Shown here one piece after another: positions 59,624-64,000 of a stretch of DNA of 64,000 nt (position 1 is its first letter; each line of letters starts with the position of its first letter). The DNA lies in the NCBI GenBank assembly GCA_003254905.1, contig QANU01102101.1:211417-275416 (forward strand), in the 5' to 3' direction. This DNA is from Nissolia schottii. Taxonomy: Eukaryota; Streptophyta; Magnoliopsida; Fabales; Fabaceae. The notes beneath the pieces are model-generated. The model was not told the origin of the DNA and did not search any database. It saw only the letters and a program-made list of their open reading frames with translations. The position numbers were made by a program, and so were the translations under genes.

Positions 59624-61052
59624 TTAATAGTTTCTGGAATGGTAATCCAAGTTCAGGAATACTGAAGTGTTCCAGTCCTGAAAGTCAGACTCTGAATCGA
59701 AGTTCCGGCATCCATACTCTTCCGGCGCCATATCGTTATTGAGGCCGTCCATGGCGCCATTAGAGATCAGTTCTGGAATATTCTCATCACGTCTTGCAGC
59801 AGCAGCAGCAGCAGCAGCAGCAGCGGCTCTAAATGCTTCCACGGCAACCATAATGTCACCATCATCTTGCAAGCTGGAGACATCAATGCCCCCCCTTATA
59901 GTAGTAGTGTCTATATTGTTGTTACCAGCATAATTAGGAATAAGCTTGCATTCTTGGAAGCTCAAAGTGGATACCGGTGAATGGAGGTCACGATCATCAG
60001 TGGTGGCAAGCATGATGGCATACATGTCATACATTGTGTTGTGTTTTGTTGATGGTGACGGTGATGATGGCTGATCTAGTGACCCTAAGCGTTGCCATGC
60101 TTTGAGGACATCTAGGCATGGTGGTGGTGAGGGTTGAGGTGGGATTTTGCTTAGCATTAGCCTAGCAGTTGGATGGGAGGACGAGGAGGAGGATGATCCA
60201 ACCCTGAGGGTGGATTCTCTGGCTTCAGCTTGGAGTCGGGCACTCTCCCACTGGGCCATGTGGCCCAAATTGGCAGCAATATCGTTGGAGCAGTTGTTGT
60301 CGATAGTGCTGTTGGAGGATTTTGGCTTGTGGGTGGTGGGGTCTATGCCCATTTTGATGAGCCTTTTCTTGAGGTTGGAGTTCCAGTAATTCTTAATATC
60401 GTTGTCTGTTCTCTTGTGCAAGTGTGCTGCTATGGCTGACCACCTGCGCGGGGCAGGCAGAACACATACACATTATAAATATACATAACGTGGCATTTTA
60501 GCCACCATATATAAATGTTGCTTAACTATTCTAAGAAAAGTAAAATATCATATTATATGTATATGCTAAAATGAGAGGGCAGTCAGTGCCTTATTTCTCT
60601 CGCAAGTAGAGAGGGGTAATTTCTTACCTCCAAAATACATCACAACAAGCAGCTAGCAATCTTACAATATATATATGTTCAAAAGCTAAAAGAAACTATA
60701 CTCACTTGTTTCCCAGAAAAGCATGGAGTTGAATAATGGTGCGGTCTTCCTCCATGCTAAAGTTTCCTCGTTTTATATCAGGTCTGAGGTAGTTAATCCA
60801 CCTCAATCTGCAACTCTTCCCACATCTCTCAAGACCTGGATGGATGGATGGATAACATGAAAATGAAAATGAAAAAAAGTGTACTAGATCATTACAAGAG
60901 TTTTATTAATTACCAGCTTTGGCAGGCAATGAACGCCAGTTTTCATGGCCATGTCGTTGAACATAAGCAATGAGCTTCTCGTCTTCTTGGGGAGTCCACG
61001 GTCCTTTCTTCAAACCTACCTTCTCACAGCTGGGCGTCCTGCCGCTTTTCAT
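59624..61052 (-). CDS. R2R3-MYB transcription factor, MIXTA / MYB16-MYB106 (subgroup 9) type
   Basis: Three minus-strand exons: 60914-61052, 60706-60835, 59624-60443; 362 residues. The R2 repeat has tryptophans at 19, 39 and 59. R3 has F72, W91 and W110, as in typical R2R3 proteins. Then come [31 protein letters not shown] and [15 protein letters not shown], the subgroup 9 signature. A later SPVSTLSF motif also fits MYB16/MYB106. Such factors control epidermal cell shape, cuticle and trichomes. The protein begins [11 protein letters not shown] rather than the usual MGR..CC, so start or N-terminus is unusual. A run of about eleven alanines (GCN) lies in the C-terminal part. Intron positions match the conserved R2R3-MYB pattern. 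A nuclear regulator of surface traits is inferred. Confidence 0.92.
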
Positions 61053-61130
61053 GCCTTCCCTGAAAAGAACCTAACCAGACCCAGTGCTAGCTGCTGGTTC
61101 ATTGGAAGCAGCGGCCCCAAAGTAATATTG

Positions 61131-61137
61131 TTATATA
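61131..61137 (-). promoter_or_regulatory. Probable TATA box of the MYB gene
   Basis: TATATAA on the minus strand, 79 bases upstream of the MYB start codon. With usual spacing, transcription would begin about 50 bases before the ATG. Position is the only evidence. Confidence 0.4.
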
Positions 61138-61689
61138 GAGAGAGATCTATGTTACTTGTTTCCCTTAATCTCTGTACGAATGTGTAAGGTGTGTCCCCTT
61201 TTTTCCTTTTTCTTTTTTAATTTTTTTTAAATTTTGTCTCATTAGTTTTTCTTTTTCTTCGATAGATTTTAATGAAACATGTATGAGCTAAACGTTATTG
61301 AGTCTGAGTAGATGATTCTAAACTTATATTTTTTTTTTCCATTTTTAGGAGCATAATATTTTGACTCAAAACTTTCAAGAGAATAATTTTATAAGTCTTG
61401 TCATCTAATATACTTGTCATTTAGTCAATGTTTAATTAATTCGAGATTTTGCTACTCACTTAAAACATTTTCGTCAAGTGTGAGACCTAAAATTTTGTTC
61501 AATGATGTTAACAAGAGTCAAATGTTTTCTTTCTACATCATTTTTAATTCTATCATCATTCTCAGAACACGTCGTCCAACCTCCACCTTATCTAAAGGAA
61601 TGGTGATTAGAATAATTTGTTCAAGAAAAAAAGATAATATTATCTTATGTAATACGACATTGTTATATAATAACATATGAAACACATTC
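61138..61689. other. Promoter-side spacer of the MYB gene
   Basis: AT-rich, pyrimidine-rich DNA. No gene or repeat boundary was found. Confidence 0.45.
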
Positions 61690-62095
61690 ATTGCAAGAAA
61701 TTTTGTCTCAGGTTATACTTCAATACAAAAATTTGATCTAAGGCTACACTTTGTTATCAAATACATTTAAAAAGTGTGCCCTTAGATGTAATAGGTAATA
61801 TTTTTATTGACCAAAAATCACACTTCATAATACCTAAAGTCACCCTCGATTAGGCTATTCGTAGTCTTTGTTAAAAAGTCACACTTGTTCAAAGTGTGTG
61901 TAACATATCTTGTAGTATATTATAAAGTTAAGGTTACACTTGTTGAGGAGTTGTCTAATTGAGGGTGACTTTAGACTATGGAATATAGCCTTTGATCAAT
62001 AAAAGTGTACCCATATTTATACTAAATGACACACTTTTAAGTGTAATTAATAAAAAAAAATGTGATCTAAGACAAAATTTCTTTTACTGAGATGA
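61690..62095. mobile_element. Fold-back DNA element with long inverted arms
   Basis: The left end gcaagaaattttgtctcagg matches the reverse complement of the right end (gtaaaagaaattttgtctta). Inside, aaagtcaccctcgattagg pairs with ctaattgagggtgacttt, and aaaagtgtgcccttag pairs with a like segment on the right. The arms are about 150-190 bp each. The ends resemble CACTA-type acaagaaatttt ends. It is non-coding. Confidence 0.65.
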
Positions 62096-62334
62096 TTGCA
62101 TAGTATTAAAATTTTATCATGTTTTATACAATCAGATGAAGGTCTTATCATCATATTTCAGACATGCAAATATGCTCAAAATGACAAGCAAACGTAGAAT
62201 AACTAGTATTGAATTGTGCTATATTTAATTAATTACCTAATTAATTATTTATATTTAAATTAAATTTGTTTAATTTCTTTATATAATTCTTGATCAAGAT
62301 ATTCTCTTAAACATTATTAGGAGAGTAAAGACAT

Positions 62335-62590
62335 TACAAGAAATTTGGTCTAATACCACATTTTTTTTAATTACACTTTAGAAGTATGTCCTTATATTAT
62401 AAAAAGGACACTTTTTACTATTGTTACTTTTGAAAGGGTATTTGACAAGTGTCCTTTTGGGTTTTAACAGCACTTTTTTCAAATGTTGCTATATTATATT
62501 GGCTAAGGGGTACACTTATTTTTGCAACACTAAGTAAACGTTGCTGTCTTTTCTTCGTAAGCTAACCCTATGAAAGTGTGACCTATATTT
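62335..62590. mobile_element. Partial element with attacaagaaattt end
   Basis: The left end attacaagaaatttggtcta resembles the ends of the 61.7-kb fold-back element and the CACTA end at 43420. Inside are repeated ggacactttt- and gtgtcctttt-type motifs. No right end was found. Confidence 0.4.
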
Positions 62591-62839
62591 TTTCCCCCCA
62601 TGTATAAAGTCATTTTTTAAAATTTTATAAAATCTAAAGAAAACATATTTTTCACTCTATTTTAATCACTAGATGTGTTTGGTATAGATAAAATGAGATT
62701 AAAATTTGATGGAGAAATGTAGTAAAATAAATTAGGCTTGGTTATAGAAAAGAATTAAAAGTGATTTTTTTTAGAGTACTGCTATATGAATTCCTATTTT
62801 TTTGACATCAATTAGTCACCATATAATATACAACAATCT

Positions 62840-63450
62840 AAAGGCAAAAAATTTTGCACACACATGCACAAACATTTTCTACACATATGCACAAACATTT
62901 TTCACATACGGAACCAAATCATATCAGATTTGATGCGCATTAAATAGTGAAAAAGTAATTGTCGCACTCTATCTCCTGTTTCTCAATCACAATTAAGCGT
63001 GTGGACTTAGTCGCTACCATGCACAAACATTTTAAAGTATATGCACAAACTTTTGAACTGACATGCATAAACTTTTCAACAAATAGAAACAAATAAAAAA
63101 ACAAAAATGAAATGAAAACAATGAATAGAAAAATTTTGGTACTCAGGTGCACAACATTTTGAACAAGAATGTACAAACTTTTTTAGACATGTGTACAAAC
63201 TTTTAAACAACCGAAAAACAAAAAATATGATCGAAACGAAAACAAACACGAAGAAAAAAAACTTTGGTGCTCAAGTGCACAAACTTTTCTATACATATGC
63301 ACAAATTTTGTAAAAACCAAAAACAAATATTATGAGGGATACGAAAATGAAAATAAAGGCAAAAAAAAGAGAAAACCTTGACGTACACATATACAAAATT
63401 TTGAACAACTATGTAAAAACTTTTTTCACATATACACAAACTTTTGAACT
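62840..63450. repeat. Degenerate tandem repeats of about 115-120 bp
   Basis: The core 'tgcacaaactttt' recurs many times. A larger unit with ttttggtactcaggtgcac (63137), ctttggtgctcaagtgcac (63262) and cttgacgtacac (63377) repeats about every 115-125 bases, separated by A-rich stretches. No gene seen. Confidence 0.6.
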
Positions 63451-63800
63451 ATAAAAAAAATGACGAAAACGACAATGAAAACTGTGAGATCCACAATGTC
63501 TTGCGAAGAAGAAAAAATGAAGAAAAGTTTAAATGAATAAAAAAGATCAAGAAAAATTGAAAAAATGAAAGAAAAAACTTTGTGATAAATGGAAAAAAAG
63601 AGGAAGAAAAAAAAGAGAAGGGAGGTGAGAAAAGGAAAAAAAATTGAATAGGAAGAGAAGGAGAAGAGGAGGAGTGTGTGTGTGTGAGAGGGAGAATGGG
63701 TGAGAGGAGATAGACAATGTGCATTTAATACGGTAATAGACTGGTGATAGAAAAGTGATGTACATCAAACATAATTTTTTTTTTATTCATAGAAGAGTAA
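63451..63800. repeat. Purine-rich low-complexity DNA
   Basis: A long A/G-rich tract with a (gt)n stretch near 63674-63685. Open frames across it on the minus strand are low-complexity F/S/L-rich and not taken as genes. Confidence 0.6.
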
Positions 63801-63804
63801 AGTA

Positions 63805-63900
63805 TAGTAATAGTTAATGGTTAAGCCCACCGTCTAGTGGCCGCTCATGCACTCGGTGAAACCAAGGATCGGAGTTCAAGTCATAAGTGGGATAAAAAGT
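63805..63900 (+). mobile_element. tRNA-derived SINE-like head
   Basis: taatggttaagcc (63814-63826) resembles an A box and ggagttcaagtc (63871-63882) a B box, at the spacing found in tRNA genes. The intervening region does not fold as a canonical tRNA by eye and the end is not a tRNA acceptor. It may be a SINE or a decayed tRNA pseudogene. Confidence 0.35.
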
Positions 63901-64000
63901 CTATCTATTATTTTAGTAAAAAAAATATAGTTTTAGCTATATTATTATACACTAATTAAAATAAATATATGAAATATGAAAAATAAAATAAATATGAAAT

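Noticed and set aside
63449-63768. Minus-strand F/S/L-rich frames
   Set aside because: Low-complexity purine-rich DNA read on the opposite strand.

Overview
This is plant nuclear DNA. The genes have many introns with GT..AG borders, the intergenic DNA is AT-rich, and the repeats are of plant type (Ty3/gypsy LTR pieces, L1-type LINEs, an Au-type SINE, CACTA ends, fold-back elements). Protein similarity from memory and a common legume repeat near 34.5 kb point to a dicot, most likely a legume; the species cannot be fixed from sequence alone. Eight protein-coding genes could be built exon by exon, each with a continuous reading frame.

Layout: (1) 0-2.7 kb, AT-rich repeats. (2) 2.7-8.7 kb (+), ankyrin-repeat protein kinase of the VIK type. 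(3) 11.2-15.7 kb (+), Golgi-type GT106/O-fucosyltransferase-like protein resembling rhamnogalacturonan-I rhamnosyltransferases. (4) 15.7-20.7 kb, gene and retroelement relics. (5) 20.7-23.3 kb (-), RNA polymerase subunit 6 (RPB6). (6) 25.0-31.6 kb (+), MMTAG2-like nuclear protein whose second intron holds an inverted-LTR retroelement. (7) 31.6-35.3 kb, LTR-like and short repeats. (8) 35.3-41.1 kb (-), PHO1-type SPX-EXS phosphate exporter. (9) 41.1-47.0 kb, CACTA-type ends and a tandem array of about 300-bp units. (10) 47.5-49.6 kb (+), mitochondrial ribosomal protein of the mS23 type. (11) 51.1-52.7 kb (+), intronless, probably plastid-targeted beta-propeller protein. (12) 52.9-57.1 kb, a truncated LINE with 19-bp target duplications, a minisatellite and an LTR-like fossil. 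(13) 59.6-61.1 kb (-), R2R3-MYB of the MIXTA / MYB16-MYB106 type. (14) 61-64 kb, fold-back, tandem and SINE-like repeats.

The genes do not form one pathway; this is ordinary gene-plus-repeat plant chromatin. The order VIK, GT106, PHO1 matches, from memory, the order of VIK, RRT3 and PHO1;H3 around At1g14000-At1g14040 in Arabidopsis, so the first 41 kb looks like a conserved syntenic block. The most unusual structure is the retroelement in the MMTAG2-like intron: its two outer LTRs face each other, are equally long (509 bp), and are flanked by the same 5 bases. No new coding system such as a toxin, CRISPR array or gene cluster was found.
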